Notes: generated by a model from the sequence alone, not told the origin. A stretch of DNA of 64,000 nucleotides from Rivularia sp. MS3 (GCA_019192545.1 JAHCMI010000044.1:1-64000); one strand, 5' to 3'. Shown: positions 19,095 through 28,950, counted from the stretch's first letter. Numbers and translations: made by a program.

Positions 19095-20699
19095 ATGGCT
19101 GACTATAAGTTGGATAATGTAGTCGCTTCGATGGGATTGACGGAAGAACAGAAAAAGCAAATCATCGAGCAATCAATAAGAGAAGAAAGAGAAGAGATTG
19201 TTAATCAAGCTTTAAATTTTATAGAGAATATATACGTCCATTTACCTTTAAAGCGCGCTCGAAATGCTATCGATCCAGTACAACGTTTAAAGCTGCTGAA
19301 ATATCGACTGGTGAAAATGAGCGAACTTAACTTTCAGCAGGAAATGATTGGCATATTTACAGAGCTTAGGGATTTGCATACAGTTTATCTCCCTCCGATG
19401 CCGTATCAGTCTGTTAATTTTGTTTTACCTTTCATCGTTGAAGAATTTTATGAAAATAGTCAAAGGTATTACATTGTTTCTCATGTAAGCGAAGATTTTG
19501 AGCATGAAAGTTTAGAAAAAGGGGTGATAGTAACTCATTGGAATGGTGTACCTATAGAGCGCGCTATTAAGTTAAATGGTTTGCAGACTTATGCTAATAG
19601 CGAACATGCATGTCGAATTCACGGTTTAAATTCTTTAACTTTGCGCTCGGGAAGTAAATATCTAGTTCCAAATGAAGAATGGTTGTATATTTCTTATATT
19701 ACTAAAAATCAAGAGCATTACGAACATCGTTTTCAATGGCAAACCTGGAATCTACCGGAAAATCAGGCTCAAGCAAGCAGTCAAGCTGTACCGAATTTGA
19801 AGGTTTATGGTTCTTTAGGAGTTGATTTTGAAGCTAGCAAATTACAGAAGATAAAGAAAAGTTTGTTTGCTTCAACTACTCAAGAAAATAATCAAAAATT
19901 TTATGAAACCGATTTTCAATGGAGCATTTGCAGTACTGTTCATGGTGAGTTTGGGTATATCCGAATTCACAGCTTCATGATTTATGATAGACAAAAATTT
20001 ATTCAAGATTTGATTCGTGTTTTAGAACAATTACCTAAAGATGGTTTAATTATTGATATTCGTGGCAATAGTGGTGGATATATTGAAGCTGCTGAAATGA
20101 TGCTTCAGTTATTTACGGCGAATAAAATTCAACCAGAATTATTTCAATTTTTAAATACACCAACAACTTTAAAAGTAGCTCCAGAGCCTTGGAAAAGTTC
20201 GATTGAGTCTTTGATAGATACTGGTGCTGTTTATTCTTTAGGACATCCTATTGGCGGACATTCTTATTATATTGATGAGATTAATCAATACGGAAGAAAA
20301 TATTTTGGCCCTACGATTTTGATTACCGATGCTTTATGCTATAGCAGTACAGAAATTTTTGCGGCGGGATTCCAAGATCATAATATAGGAGTGATTCTTG
20401 GAACTAATGAAAGCACCGGCGCTGGTGGTGCAAATATTTGGGAATATTACGATTTATTCCATCCTTTGGGTTATTCCCCTTTACCAAGAAATGCACAAAT
20501 GAGAATGGCTGTTAAACGTGCTATTCGTGTAGGAGATAAAAATGGTTTTCCCTTGGAAGATACTGGAGTCATTCCCGATTATATTCATAATATGACTCGT
20601 AATGATGTATTAAATGGTAATGTCGATTTGATTGAAAAAGCCACCAGTATTTTGGCAAATATGAAAGGATTACATCATTTGCCTTTGGAAGTTTTTTAA
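19095..20699 (+). CDS. S41 family peptidase (tail-specific protease-like)
   Basis: 534 residues with a GAGGAG ribosome-binding site. The C-terminal half carries S41 features: LPKDGLIIDIRGNSGGYIEAAE and the nucleophile block ITDALCYSSTEIFAAGFQDH followed by GTNESTGAGG. The N-terminal half (1-270) is unlike CtpA, has no clear PDZ core or signal peptide, and suggests a cytoplasmic enzyme. The general base could be a Lys after the Ser, but this is not certain by eye. It is followed by the DUF2945-DUF3140 pair after a terminator. Confidence 0.85.
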   Translation: MADYKLDNVVASMGLTEEQKKQIIEQSIREEREEIVNQALNFIENIYVHLPLKRARNAIDPVQRLKLLKYRLVKMSELNFQQEMIGIFTELRDLHTVYLPPMPYQSVNFVLPFIVEEFYENSQRYYIVSHVSEDFEHESLEKGVIVTHWNGVPIERAIKLNGLQTYANSEHACRIHGLNSLTLRSGSKYLVPNEEWLYISYITKNQEHYEHRFQWQTWNLPENQAQASSQAVPNLKVYGSLGVDFEASKLQKIKKSLFASTTQENNQKFYETDFQWSICSTVHGEFGYIRIHSFMIYDRQKFIQDLIRVLEQLPKDGLIIDIRGNSGGYIEAAEMMLQLFTANKIQPELFQFLNTPTTLKVAPEPWKSSIESLIDTGAVYSLGHPIGGHSYYIDEINQYGRKYFGPTILITDALCYSSTEIFAAGFQDHNIGVILGTNESTGAGGANIWEYYDLFHPLGYSPLPRNAQMRMAVKRAIRVGDKNGFPLEDTGVIPDYIHNMTRNDVLNGNVDLIEKATSILANMKGLHHLPLEVF

Positions 20700-20765
20700 T
20701 CAGCGAACAGTAAATAGTGAATAGTTAACAGTTATCAAGTGTTTTGTAACCGATAATTGGTGTAG

Positions 20766-20791
20766 AGGCGTAGCAGTGCTACGTCTTTTTA
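20766..20791 (+). terminator. Intrinsic terminator after the S41 peptidase gene
   Basis: GCGTAGCA-G-TGCTACGT stem followed by CTTTTT. The same core recurs as a dispersed repeat near 21497-21518, so it may be a repeat-derived terminator. Confidence 0.6.
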
Positions 20792-20884
20792 TCTATCTGA
20801 AGAATGATGTCTCTAGAATGATGACTTTTTTTTAACATTACTTAAAATAATCCTAAGAAAACTAATAAATTAAGAATAAAAAAC

Positions 20885-21100
20885 ATGAGCAACGAATTTA
20901 AGAAAGGCGATAAAGTACAGTGGAATACTGCTGGTGGTAAGACAACTGGTGAAGTTAAGAAAAAATTGACTTCTGAAACAGAGATTAAAGGACATCATGT
21001 TGCAGCTTCTAAAGATAATCCAGAATATTTAGTTGAAAGCGATAAAAGTGGTAAAAAAGCTGCTCATAAACCGGAATCTTTAGATAAAGTTGATGATTAA
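20885..21100 (+). CDS. DUF2945 (HVA1/Tudor-like) small protein
   Basis: 71 residues. Starts FKKGDKVQWNTAGGKTTGEV and contains HHVAASKDNPEYLVESDKSGK, matching DUF2945, a short SH3/Tudor-like barrel family named after a hypervirulence-associated protein. Lys-rich, cytoplasmic. 24 bases upstream of the DUF3140 gene, and the two are expected to be cotranscribed. Molecular role unknown; stress or nucleic-acid binding roles would be guesses. Confidence 0.82.
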   Translation: MSNEFKKGDKVQWNTAGGKTTGEVKKKLTSETEIKGHHVAASKDNPEYLVESDKSGKKAAHKPESLDKVDD

Positions 21101-21124
21101 TAGATTGATTAAAATTAATTAGTA

Positions 21125-21457
21125 ATGAGTAAAGATACAGAAACTGTAATTAAAGAATTTGATGAAGCTGTTAATATGACAGTTAAACAATTAGAGTCTT
21201 GGTTAAAAACTGAGGAATCTAAATCTGTCGGGCAAAAAGATGATGGTGATGATGAATCAAAAGGACATAAGTCTGGTAAACACATCATCGATATTTTGGA
21301 AAAGAAGAAAGACGATTACACCGATGATGATATTTCTCATATGAGGAAAGTTGTTAGTTACGTTCATCGTCATTGTGCCCAGAAACCAGATGGTGATATA
21401 GAAGATACTCCTTGGCGTTATTCTTTGATGAATTGGGGACACGATCCAATAAAATAA
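21125..21457 (+). CDS. DUF3140 family protein
   Basis: 110 residues. Recognised by EFDEAVNMTVKQLESWLKT, then a charged GHKSGKHIIDIL stretch, DDDISHMRKVVSYVHRH and the end DTPWRYSLMNWGHDP. These are small soluble proteins commonly found next to DUF2945, as here. The pairing suggests joint function, perhaps a protein complex or DNA-associated stress protein, but none is established. Confidence 0.82.
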   Translation: MSKDTETVIKEFDEAVNMTVKQLESWLKTEESKSVGQKDDGDDESKGHKSGKHIIDILEKKKDDYTDDDISHMRKVVSYVHRHCAQKPDGDIEDTPWRYSLMNWGHDPIK

Positions 21458-21590
21458 TAGGTGATAGGTTAAAGGTTAAAGGATAATCTATAAATATGTA
21501 GCAAGACTACGTTTTTTTATAGGGTGTGTTAAACCAGACAATTTTAATCGGTTTATAGCGTTTCTGTGTCTATTGAGATACATCTAAAAA

Positions 21591-21628
21591 CCTCACCCCT
21601 AACCCCTCTCCTTATCAAGGAGAGGGGA
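21591..21628. repeat. Dispersed hairpin repeat (CCCCTCTCCTT type)
   Basis: CCTCACCCCTAACCCCTCTC followed by a perfect 11-bp stem, CCCCTCTCCTT (21603-21613) with AAGGAGAGGGG (21617-21627). Two more copies lie at 28764-28838. A widespread cyanobacterial repeat; it may also act as a terminator here. Confidence 0.75.
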
Positions 21629-21717
21629 AGTAGAGTGCCGCTTTATTAGGATAATGTCAAACTGTACCTCAGTTGCTTGATAAAAGCCATAACGCACTAT
21701 CTAAGATTAATCAATAA

Positions 21718-22770
21718 TTACAAAGCATCAAAAAAATTAATTCCTGGTAATTCTCTTTGCTGAAGTTTACTGTTAATATGCTCTGCTGCTGCAATTCCAG
21801 AAAGTATTGCACTTTCTATCAGATTTCCACCACACCAATCTCCACAAAATACTAAAGGTGAAGGTGTTTCTGCTGGTAAACTTTGTTGTTGCAATGGTGT
21901 TTTAGGAAATGCATATCTCCAACGGTGTACTTGCATCCATTGGGGATTATTTAACCAAGGTAAATTTACTTCCGCAGCTGCATTTTTTAATATCTCTTTT
22001 CCTACTTCCTGTAAATTTTCCGAGTCAAAATTCTTATGGGCAAAGTCTGCGCTGCTATGAATCACAAAGTGGGGTTGAACAGAATTTTTCCTTTTACTAC
22101 TATCTAACCCAATCCATCCCAATACGGAATTTTGTGTAAATGTAATTGCTTTCCATTCCGGTTGTGATGACTCGGCATATCCTGCCATTACGGTAATTGC
22201 TGGGTAATATTCAACACTTCGCAGTTTTTCTCGGAATTTATTGTCAAATAAATTTCCTGGTAAAGATTCCAATAGCATCATAGCTTGAGGTGCTGGAATC
22301 GCAACCACTAAAGATGGAGCTGTAAATTCTTGATTAGTTTCACTAGTTAAATGCCATTGGTTTTGAGAATTAATAGTAATTTTGTTAACACGTTGTCCGC
22401 GATGTATTTGTAATCCTTGTGCCAGAAATTTAGCTATAACATTCATTCCTTCTGGTGCGGTATAGGGAAGAGATGATGTAATGTTAGCTGTGAGAGATGA
22501 AGAATTTTCTTTAACGTGAAGCGTGTTAGTCCAAACTTCTAAATCACCTTTTTGGGAAAGTAACGTTACCAAACGTTTTGAAAATTCACCTTTTGGTTTG
22601 AGATAACAGGCACCATGATCGGCTTGTGTATCAAATAAACGTCTTGTGGCAACTCTTCCACCCACTCCACGGGATTTATCTATTACCAAAACCGAATATC
22701 CAGTTTGGGTTAACTGTTGAGCGCAAACTAAACCCGCCATCCCGGCACCAATTACAGTAATATCAGTCAT
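21718..22770 (-). CDS. FAD-dependent oxidoreductase, renalase/amine-oxidase-like
   Basis: 350 residues. Starts with a Rossmann FAD fingerprint: ITVIGAGMAGLVCAQQL, then VLVIDKSRGVGGRVATRR, the GG motif of the amine oxidase group, and ends with VFCGDWCGGNLIESAILSG, the second FAD contact. Length and order match renalase-like NAD(P)-binding proteins of cyanobacteria. The substrate is unknown. Divergent from the YaaW gene with about 100 bases between. Confidence 0.87.
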   Translation of the reverse strand: MTDITVIGAGMAGLVCAQQLTQTGYSVLVIDKSRGVGGRVATRRLFDTQADHGACYLKPKGEFSKRLVTLLSQKGDLEVWTNTLHVKENSSSLTANITSSLPYTAPEGMNVIAKFLAQGLQIHRGQRVNKITINSQNQWHLTSETNQEFTAPSLVVAIPAPQAMMLLESLPGNLFDNKFREKLRSVEYYPAITVMAGYAESSQPEWKAITFTQNSVLGWIGLDSSKRKNSVQPHFVIHSSADFAHKNFDSENLQEVGKEILKNAAAEVNLPWLNNPQWMQVHRWRYAFPKTPLQQQSLPAETPSPLVFCGDWCGGNLIESAILSGIAAAEHINSKLQQRELPGINFFDAL

Positions 22771-22871
22771 CAGTCAATAGTTCGTAGTATAGAGTTATTA
22801 GTTTTTAGCTATCGTACAAAGGATTACTCATGAGTGCCGAAAGCTAATAGTAGAATAAGGTACGGGAAAAA

Positions 22872-23738
22872 ATGTACGTTCGGGAGAAAGGGAAATTGGA
22901 TGAATTAAGGGCAGCGCTAGAATTAGCTACCGAAGAAGAATTGCAAGATTTGACTGCAATTTTATTTAGTCGTAAGTTTAATCCTTTAGATTACCTGCAA
23001 ACACCAGAACCGATAGAAGTACAAAGCCAAAATCGTCAGGCTTGGCTGGATGCTATTGAACAACGTTTTTGTTTTTTGGCAGCCGATGGAATGACGGTAT
23101 TGCGGGGACGTAGCCAGCAAATTACTTACCGCGAGGCTTTGATTGGAGTATGTAAATATTTAAAAATTTCTTATGCCGATGACTTGACAACAGTTGATTT
23201 AGAAGCTGAAGTCTTTTTACATCTTTTAGGAAAAGTTTGGAAAAAATTGCCCGCAAATGAGAAAAGAAAGTTAACTAACAAAGTACAGCAGCATTTAATA
23301 AAATCCGAACTTAACGAACCCTTGCCCTTAGCTTTACAAAAAGACCCCTTGGGTTTAATTTTTAAAGGCGGTAGTGCCATAGCCGTAACTTCGGTTATCG
23401 GGCCAATGTTGCTCAAACAAATTACCCGTCAGTTTGCCACACATTTCGCTACTTATCAAGTTGCAAAGCAAACAGCAATTACAGGTAGTAATGCTGCTGC
23501 AAAACAGTTTGGGGGTTATGCAACCGCACAAATTGCCCGTCGTGGAATGGCAGTAAGTGCAGCCCGTTATGGTGCCGTCAGAAGCTTATTTGCATTTATC
23601 GGCCCCATGATGTGGGCTTGGTTTTTCGCTGACTTAGGTTGGAGAGCGATCGCTACAAATTACGGACGAATTATTCCGACTATTTTCGCATTGGCGCAAA
23701 TTCGTCTGACTCGCGATGAATGTTGGGAAATGGCGTAA
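22872..23738 (+). CDS. YaaW/UPF0174 family protein
   Basis: 288 residues. Similar in layout to E. coli YaaW: an N-terminal acidic helix (ELRAALELATEEELQDLTAI), the LLGKVWKKLPANEKRKL core, and a C-terminal Ala/Gly-rich amphipathic or membrane-interacting segment (GPMMWAWFFADLGWRAIA). Function unknown. The C-terminal half may insert into or lie on the membrane. Followed by STRRs. Confidence 0.75.
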   Translation: MYVREKGKLDELRAALELATEEELQDLTAILFSRKFNPLDYLQTPEPIEVQSQNRQAWLDAIEQRFCFLAADGMTVLRGRSQQITYREALIGVCKYLKISYADDLTTVDLEAEVFLHLLGKVWKKLPANEKRKLTNKVQQHLIKSELNEPLPLALQKDPLGLIFKGGSAIAVTSVIGPMLLKQITRQFATHFATYQVAKQTAITGSNAAAKQFGGYATAQIARRGMAVSAARYGAVRSLFAFIGPMMWAWFFADLGWRAIATNYGRIIPTIFALAQIRLTRDECWEMA

Positions 23739-23860
23739 AGAAAGGGCATAGGGGATTGGGGATTGGGCATTGGAGAGAAGGAAGATTAAATTATTCCTAA
23801 TTCCCAACTCCTCAGTGTTAACTATTCCCTATGCCCTATGCCCCATCCCCATTTACAGCT
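23739..23860 (+). repeat. STRR spacer (GGGGATT / GGGCATT types)
   Basis: Mixed degenerate heptamers such as GGGGATTGGGGATTGGGCAT and complementary CCCTATGCCCTATGCCCCAT, forming a long imperfect inverted repeat between YaaW and the ligase-like gene. Confidence 0.7.
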
Positions 23861-23868
23861 AATAATCT

Positions 23869-25224
23869 ATGAAGAAAATATGGTCATATTTACGACATCC
23901 AAACCCTAAATTAAGATTTTCGTGGTATTGCTTGCAGTTAGGGTTATTTATCTTTCCTTTGTTTCCGGCTTTGGCTGCTATAGGTTTATTACTAAGTGCT
24001 TTAATTCCTTTTGGGCAAGATTTTCGTAAAATTCTTAAATATCCTTTGTATCAAGGATTTATTTGTTTAAGTATATTTTTGCTAATAACCGTTGTTTTCG
24101 CTGCGGATAAACTAACGGCTTTCCTCGGTTTATTTAATTTACTACCTTTCTTTTTACTGTTCGCGGGCTGGAGTTGTTTAATTCAAACAACTTGGCAATT
24201 AAAACGCATATCTTGGATTTTAACCATAAATTCTCTACCAGTTGTATTTATCGGTATCGGACAATTGTTTTTAGGATGGAGTAGTTCGCAATTATGGAAT
24301 AGTATCTTCGGTTGGAATCTCGTAGCTGGAGGAAATCCACCCAACCGCATGGCTTCTGTTTTCATGTACGCCAATATTTTAGCTGGTTATTTAGCCATAG
24401 TTTTTATATTGAGTTTGGGTTTATGGTTGCAAGAATGGCGAAGACTGAGGACAAAAAGACAAGGAGACAAGGAAACAAGGAGACAAGGAGACAATATAGA
24501 ATTTTCTCCCCACACTCCCCCCACTCTCCCACTCCCCCCCTCCCCCTCTCTCCTCCCCTTCCTCACCTTTGCAGTAATAACCAACTTTGCAGGATTAATT
24601 CTAACTAACTCTCGTAATGCATGGGTGATAGCTTTAGTTGCTTGCTTAGCTTATGCTTTATACCAAGGTTGGCGGTTAATTGTAGCTTTTGTAATGGGGA
24701 TTGCCGGTAGCGTGGTTTTAGCTGCTTTTGCTCCCTCACCAATTGCAGAGTTATTTCGGAAAATTATTCCGGCTTTCTTCTGGGCGCGTTTCAACGACCA
24801 ATTACACCCAGATAGACCTGTAGCTTTAATGCGTACAACTCAATGGGATTTTGCTTGGAATTTATCGTTACAGCGTCCTTTCACCGGTTGGGGATTGCGT
24901 AGTTTCTCGCAGATATACGAGAGTAAAATGAATCTTTGGCTGGGCCATCCGCACAATTTATTTTTAATGCTGTCTGCCGAAACTGGATTGATTGCAACGC
25001 TGTTATTTTGCGGTTTGCTCGGTTGGATTTTTATTAAAGGTATTAATTTATTTAGAGTTATTCCCGAGCAAGACAAATTAATCTTTTTTAGTTATTTACT
25101 AGTGTTTCTCGGCTGGATACTTTTCAATACCGTAGATGTAACGCTGTTTGATTTTCGCTTAAATACTCTTTCATGGTTAATTTTCGCCGCCATTTATGGA
25201 GTTGAGAGAACAGTGAGCAGTTAA
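23869..25224 (+). CDS. O-antigen ligase/IctB-like membrane protein with repeat-derived insertion
   Basis: 451 residues with about ten hydrophobic helices. The conserved GHPHNLFLMLSAETG loop near residue 360 is typical of the Wzy_C / WaaL / IctB superfamily. Members join glycans onto lipid carriers; cyanobacterial IctB was proposed to affect bicarbonate use. Between two helices (about residues 194-232, DNA about 24448-24562) sits a foreign segment, KRQGDKETRRQGDN followed by a Pro/Ser/Leu-rich stretch, encoded by the low-complexity repeat usually found between genes. It lies in a loop, so the protein may still fold. The C-terminus (VERTVSS) also enters STRR sequence. Confidence 0.82.
   Translation: MKKIWSYLRHPNPKLRFSWYCLQLGLFIFPLFPALAAIGLLLSALIPFGQDFRKILKYPLYQGFICLSIFLLITVVFAADKLTAFLGLFNLLPFFLLFAGWSCLIQTTWQLKRISWILTINSLPVVFIGIGQLFLGWSSSQLWNSIFGWNLVAGGNPPNRMASVFMYANILAGYLAIVFILSLGLWLQEWRRLRTKRQGDKETRRQGDNIEFSPHTPPTLPLPPSPSLLPFLTFAVITNFAGLILTNSRNAWVIALVACLAYALYQGWRLIVAFVMGIAGSVVLAAFAPSPIAELFRKIIPAFFWARFNDQLHPDRPVALMRTTQWDFAWNLSLQRPFTGWGLRSFSQIYESKMNLWLGHPHNLFLMLSAETGLIATLLFCGLLGWIFIKGINLFRVIPEQDKLIFFSYLLVFLGWILFNTVDVTLFDFRLNTLSWLIFAAIYGVERTVSS
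24448..24562 (+). repeat. Intergenic-type low-complexity repeat inside a gene
   Basis: GACAAGGAGACAAGGAAACA units followed by C-rich CTCCCCACACTCCCC units. It resembles the C-rich spacer repeat at about 41026-41068. In-frame inside the O-antigen ligase-like gene. Confidence 0.75.
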
Positions 25225-25688
25225 CAGTTGTTCGCTGGTTGAGTATGGATCGTCAGTTATCAGTTATTTCTTCCCCACGCCATGTGTTACAACGCGGTAA
25301 ACCGTCGCAACGCAATGGCTCCTCTCTCCCCTCTCTCATTCTTAATTTTTATAAAAATTATCCGGAAGCAAAAAGAGTTAATTTCAAAATTAATTAAAAT
25401 TTAACTATTAAAAACTACTAATTTATCCAGATTATTTGTGACAGATTAAAAAGAGTCTACCTAAATGTTTTTGAGTTTAATTTATGGAAACATTTTTCTC
25501 ACTTATTAGTCATGTAAAGATTGTTTTTTCGAGCAGATTTGAATTATAAATTAGAAAAATATTTATATACGAGGATTTTCAGAGTTGTAAGTAACAAATT
25601 AACAATTATAGCGAGAACTTTTGGAACCTTTTAACTCGTTTTTCGACAATAAATGTAAAAGCAAACTGCACTATATTTGGTGACAATT
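25225..25688. other. Spacer upstream of the small exported protein gene
   Basis: AT-rich, with STRR traces at 25205-25270 and CTCCTCTCTCCCCTCTCTC. The last 200 bases probably hold the promoter. No gene seen. Confidence 0.4.
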
Positions 25689-26222
25689 ATGAAACGCTTT
25701 ATTAAGTCCTGTCTTACTATTTCAGGTTTATCTTCTTTATTAATCTCAAGTATTGTTTTATCTGGTGGTCAGGCTTTGGCAGAGTCCGATAAATTCAATG
25801 AGAGCTATGTTGGTGGTGGTATTAGTACTCAGGTAACCAACGGCGGACAGCAAAATGATGCTGCTAATTTTGGTGGCAATATTCAAGGTCGTTTGAAGAT
25901 TCAAGGTACTCCCGTATCCGCACGTACTAAGGTTTTATGGAACAACGATACAACCTGTATCAACCCTGAAGTTTCTGGTGATGTCAGCCTAAACAAGCGC
26001 ACTAATTTATATGGTGCTGTTGGCTACTGCTTTGTAGAAAACGATGGTCAATCATCTCCTTTAGGTAATAACGATTCAGTTACGGCAAGTCTTGGTTTTG
26101 AATCTCAAGTTAAGAAGGGTATTGTTGTTTATAGTAATGCCACTGTATCCCTTGATGGTTTCGATAATAGCGACGCTATGCCTGTTAATATCGGTACCGG
26201 TATTGGTTTTACCTTGAAATAG
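25689..26222 (+). CDS. Exported protein, possible small outer-membrane beta-barrel
   Basis: About 177 residues from the ATG at 25689; a TTG at 25677 is less likely. A clear signal peptide (MKRFIKSCLTISGLSSLLIS, hydrophobic core, cleavage after QALA). The mature part consists of alternating beta-strand segments rich in Gly/Asn/Ser (FGGNIQGRLKIQG, YGAVGYCFVENDG, PVNIGTGIGFTLK), ending in the amphipathic strand usual for small barrel proteins. Two cysteines (TTCINPE, GYCFVE) could form a disulfide. Function unknown. Monocistronic, with a strong terminator. Confidence 0.75.
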   Translation: MKRFIKSCLTISGLSSLLISSIVLSGGQALAESDKFNESYVGGGISTQVTNGGQQNDAANFGGNIQGRLKIQGTPVSARTKVLWNNDTTCINPEVSGDVSLNKRTNLYGAVGYCFVENDGQSSPLGNNDSVTASLGFESQVKKGIVVYSNATVSLDGFDNSDAMPVNIGTGIGFTLK

Positions 26223-26389
26223 CATCGATAGCTTTATACTCAGAAATTTTCCCAACAAATCAGCCGAGTCATTAACAATGATTTGTGCCGATAATATTGC
26301 TGAATCTAAAATGTAAGTAACCCGTAGTTTTATTCTGTTGCAGCTACAGTTTTTACATTTGCTTAGATTTACATAAATAGCCTCAAACA

Positions 26390-26432
26390 AAACTCAGTTT
26401 TTCAGCATATTTGTTGAGAAACTGAGTTTTTA
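26390..26432 (+). terminator. Intrinsic terminator
   Basis: Long stem AACTCAGTTT with AAACTGAGTT, followed by TTTTATTATT, about 170 bases after the exported-protein gene. Confidence 0.7.
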
Positions 26433-26838
26433 TTATTCAGGAAGAGGGGGAGAGGGCACAGAGGGCACAGAGGGCAGAGAAATAATTAATAAATAACTGT
26501 TCGCTGTTTGCCGTTAACTGTTAAGTCTTGCTTCAAAAATCGATGGGGCTTCCTACCATGATAAAATCAAGTTATTCCCCTTAATTCCGACCGGAATACT
26601 GGGAATGTACTTAGCCGAAGGGATGCATCTTTATCAGTGAACAGTAATCAGTGAACAGTTACCAGTAATACCGTTTAATCTCTGTCTTATAAACATCTTC
26701 AACTTTTTCCAAGTTTAAATTGGTATTAGAGATGAAGGTGTTATTTTAGTCGGTGTTATTAAAACGAACTGGTTATTGAAATACTGTTGGGTGCTTCGGC
26801 GATGTAGGTAGTCACTACGAGAACACAATACCACTGTA
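26433..26838. other. Spacer upstream of sir
   Basis: STRR fragments (GAGGGCACAGAGGGCACAGA; CAGTGAACAGTAATCAGTGA). A short palindrome GTAGTCACTAC at 26808-26818 lies about 20 bases before the sir start and may be an operator or chance. No gene found. Confidence 0.45.
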
Positions 26839-28752
26839 ATGGTTCAGTCTGCTCCTCCCGAAAACACAAACCGTAAATCTTCTAAGCTTGAAGGAATCAA
26901 GGAACGCAGTAATTTTTTGCGCGAACCTGTAGCTACTGAGATTCAACAAGATACTAATCACTTTAGTGAAGAAGCGATACAAATTCTCAAGTTTCACGGT
27001 TCTTATCAGCAAGATAATCGCGATAATCGCGTTAAAGGACAAGAAAAAGATTATCAAATGATGCTGCGAACCCGGAATCCAGGGGGGTTTATTCCACCGC
27101 AGTTATATTTAACTTTAGATAAGCTTAGTGATGATTACGGAAACCATACTATGCGGATAACTACTCGTCAAGGTTTCCAACTACACGGAATTCTCAAGAA
27201 AAATCTTAAAGCAACTATTGCTGCGATTGTTAATAACATGGGTTCTACTTTAGGAGCTTGTGGAGATTTGAATCGTAATGTAATGGCTCCTGCGGCTCCT
27301 TTTAAAAATAAACCAGAATATCAATATGCGATTGATTACGCCGATAAAATAGCCGATTTACTTACACCGCAAACTGGCGCATATTATGAAATCTGGCTCG
27401 ATGGAGAAAAAGCTATCAGCGCCGAAGAAAGTCCGGAAGTTAAAGCTGCCCGTCAGCGCAACGGTACGGGAACAATTTTTCACGATTCTCCCGAACCGAT
27501 TTACGGTACCCACTACATGCCGCGCAAATTTAAAATTAGCGTTACGGTACCCGGTGATAATAGCATTGACCTTTATACTCAAGATTTATCTTTGGTGGTA
27601 ATTACTGATGATAATTCAGAGTTGCAGGGATTCAATATCTTTGCTGGTGGTGGTTTGGGAAGAACTCACAACAAAGAAGAAACCTTTGCTAGAAAGGCTG
27701 ATGAGATTTGTTATGTCTCTAAAGAAGACGTTTACGATTTAGTTAAAGCAATCGTTGCGACTCAAAGAGATTATGGTGACAGAGTTCAAAGAAGACACGC
27801 TCGTTTAAAGTATTTAATCAACGATTGGGGTGTAGAAAAATTCCGTTCCAAGGTTGAGGAATATTTTGGTAAGTCAGTTGAACCTTTCAAACAATTACCA
27901 TCATTCAAATATTACGACTATCTCGGTTGGAAGGAACAAGGCGACGGAAAGCTATTTTTAGGCATTTCCATCGAAAACGGTAGAGTTAAAGATGAAGGTT
28001 CCTTTCAACTCAAAACCGCACTGCGAAAAATAGTTGAGCAATTCAATTTAGATATTCGATTGACTGCCAATCATAATCTGATATTTCTCGATATCGAACC
28101 AGATAAAAAAGCAGCTATCGAGGAGATATTACAAAATCACGGTGTAAATAGCGACCCTGAAAAAATTGAACCACTGGTACGCTATGCAATGGCTTGTCCC
28201 GCACTTCCCACCTGCGGATTAGCGATCGCCGAATCAGAGAGAGCAATTCCCGGCATTTTGGATAGAATTCGTAAACTTTTAAATCAATTAGGTTTACAAA
28301 AAGAGCATTTTGTGGTCAGAATGACAGGATGTCCCAACGGTTGCGCTCGTCCATACATGGCAGAATTAGGATTTGTTGGTAGCGCACCAGATACATATCA
28401 ATTGTGGTTGGGAGGTTGTCCAAATCAAACTCGGTTAGCACAACCTTACATGCAGAAATTGAAAGCAGAGGAATTAGAAAAGCAGCTAGAGCCGATGTTT
28501 GTTTACTTTAAAGAAAGTAAAGAGACAGAAGAGAGCTTTGGAGACTTTTGTAATCGAGTTGGATTTGATGCGATTCGGGGATATGTAGAGAACTATAAAC
28601 CGAAAAGTACTACTATCGGTAAGAAATTGAGACATAGAGTCACAGTAAGAGATGACGTTTACGACAAACTCAAACAAGCATCTGAGAGTCAGGGTAAACC
28701 CATGACTGAGATGGTGAATGAAGCGATAAAAGCTTATTTGGAAGCAGAATAA
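26839..28752 (+). CDS. sir: Ferredoxin-sulfite reductase with ribbon-helix-helix-like C-terminus
   Basis: 637 residues. Two ferrodoxin-like/siroheme repeats; [13 protein letters not shown] in the first and the [4Fe-4S]-siroheme cysteines in [17 protein letters not shown] (CX5C) and [15 protein letters not shown] (CX3C). It reduces sulfite to sulfide with six electrons from ferredoxin in sulfate assimilation. Length and sequence fit sulfite rather than nitrite reductase. The last 42 residues (596-637: [19 protein letters not shown], then [16 protein letters not shown]) resemble a CopG/Arc ribbon-helix-helix unit, one strand and two helices, which may give dimerisation or DNA contact. Repeat hairpins follow directly. 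Confidence 0.93.
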   Translation: MVQSAPPENTNRKSSKLEGIKERSNFLREPVATEIQQDTNHFSEEAIQILKFHGSYQQDNRDNRVKGQEKDYQMMLRTRNPGGFIPPQLYLTLDKLSDDYGNHTMRITTRQGFQLHGILKKNLKATIAAIVNNMGSTLGACGDLNRNVMAPAAPFKNKPEYQYAIDYADKIADLLTPQTGAYYEIWLDGEKAISAEESPEVKAARQRNGTGTIFHDSPEPIYGTHYMPRKFKISVTVPGDNSIDLYTQDLSLVVITDDNSELQGFNIFAGGGLGRTHNKEETFARKADEICYVSKEDVYDLVKAIVATQRDYGDRVQRRHARLKYLINDWGVEKFRSKVEEYFGKSVEPFKQLPSFKYYDYLGWKEQGDGKLFLGISIENGRVKDEGSFQLKTALRKIVEQFNLDIRLTANHNLIFLDIEPDKKAAIEEILQNHGVNSDPEKIEPLVRYAMACPALPTCGLAIAESERAIPGILDRIRKLLNQLGLQKEHFVVRMTGCPNGCARPYMAELGFVGSAPDTYQLWLGGCPNQTRLAQPYMQKLKAEELEKQLEPMFVYFKESKETEESFGDFCNRVGFDAIRGYVENYKPKSTTIGKKLRHRVTVRDDVYDKLKQASESQGKPMTEMVNEAIKAYLEAE

Positions 28753-28763
28753 ACCTCACCTAA

Positions 28764-28838
28764 CCTCACCCCCAACCCCTCTCCTTATTAAGGAGAGGAA
28801 ACCTCACCCCCAGCCCCTCTCCTTGTCAAGGAGAGGGG
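28764..28838. repeat. Two tandem copies of the CCCCTCTCCTT hairpin repeat
   Basis: Copies with stems 28778-28787/28789-28798 and 28814-28824/28828-28838, directly after sir. They could end its transcript. Same family as 21591-21628. Confidence 0.75.
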
Positions 28839-28845
28839 AGTAATT

Positions 28846-28918
28846 GTAGGTTGCTGTGACGGTTACGATAATTTATCGTCTGTAACGTGCAGGATTTGAA
28901 ATTACCGTCACGCACCAT
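28846..28918. repeat. Palindromic repeat, copy 2 (GTGACGGT stem)
   Basis: Starts GTAGGTTGCTGTGACGGTTA and ends ATTACCGTCACGCACCAT. Nearly identical to the copy at 29991-30062 on the far side of the Rpn gene. Confidence 0.85.
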
Positions 28919-28950
28919 CTATTTTGTTAATTTTAAGTGTTATAAAACAT

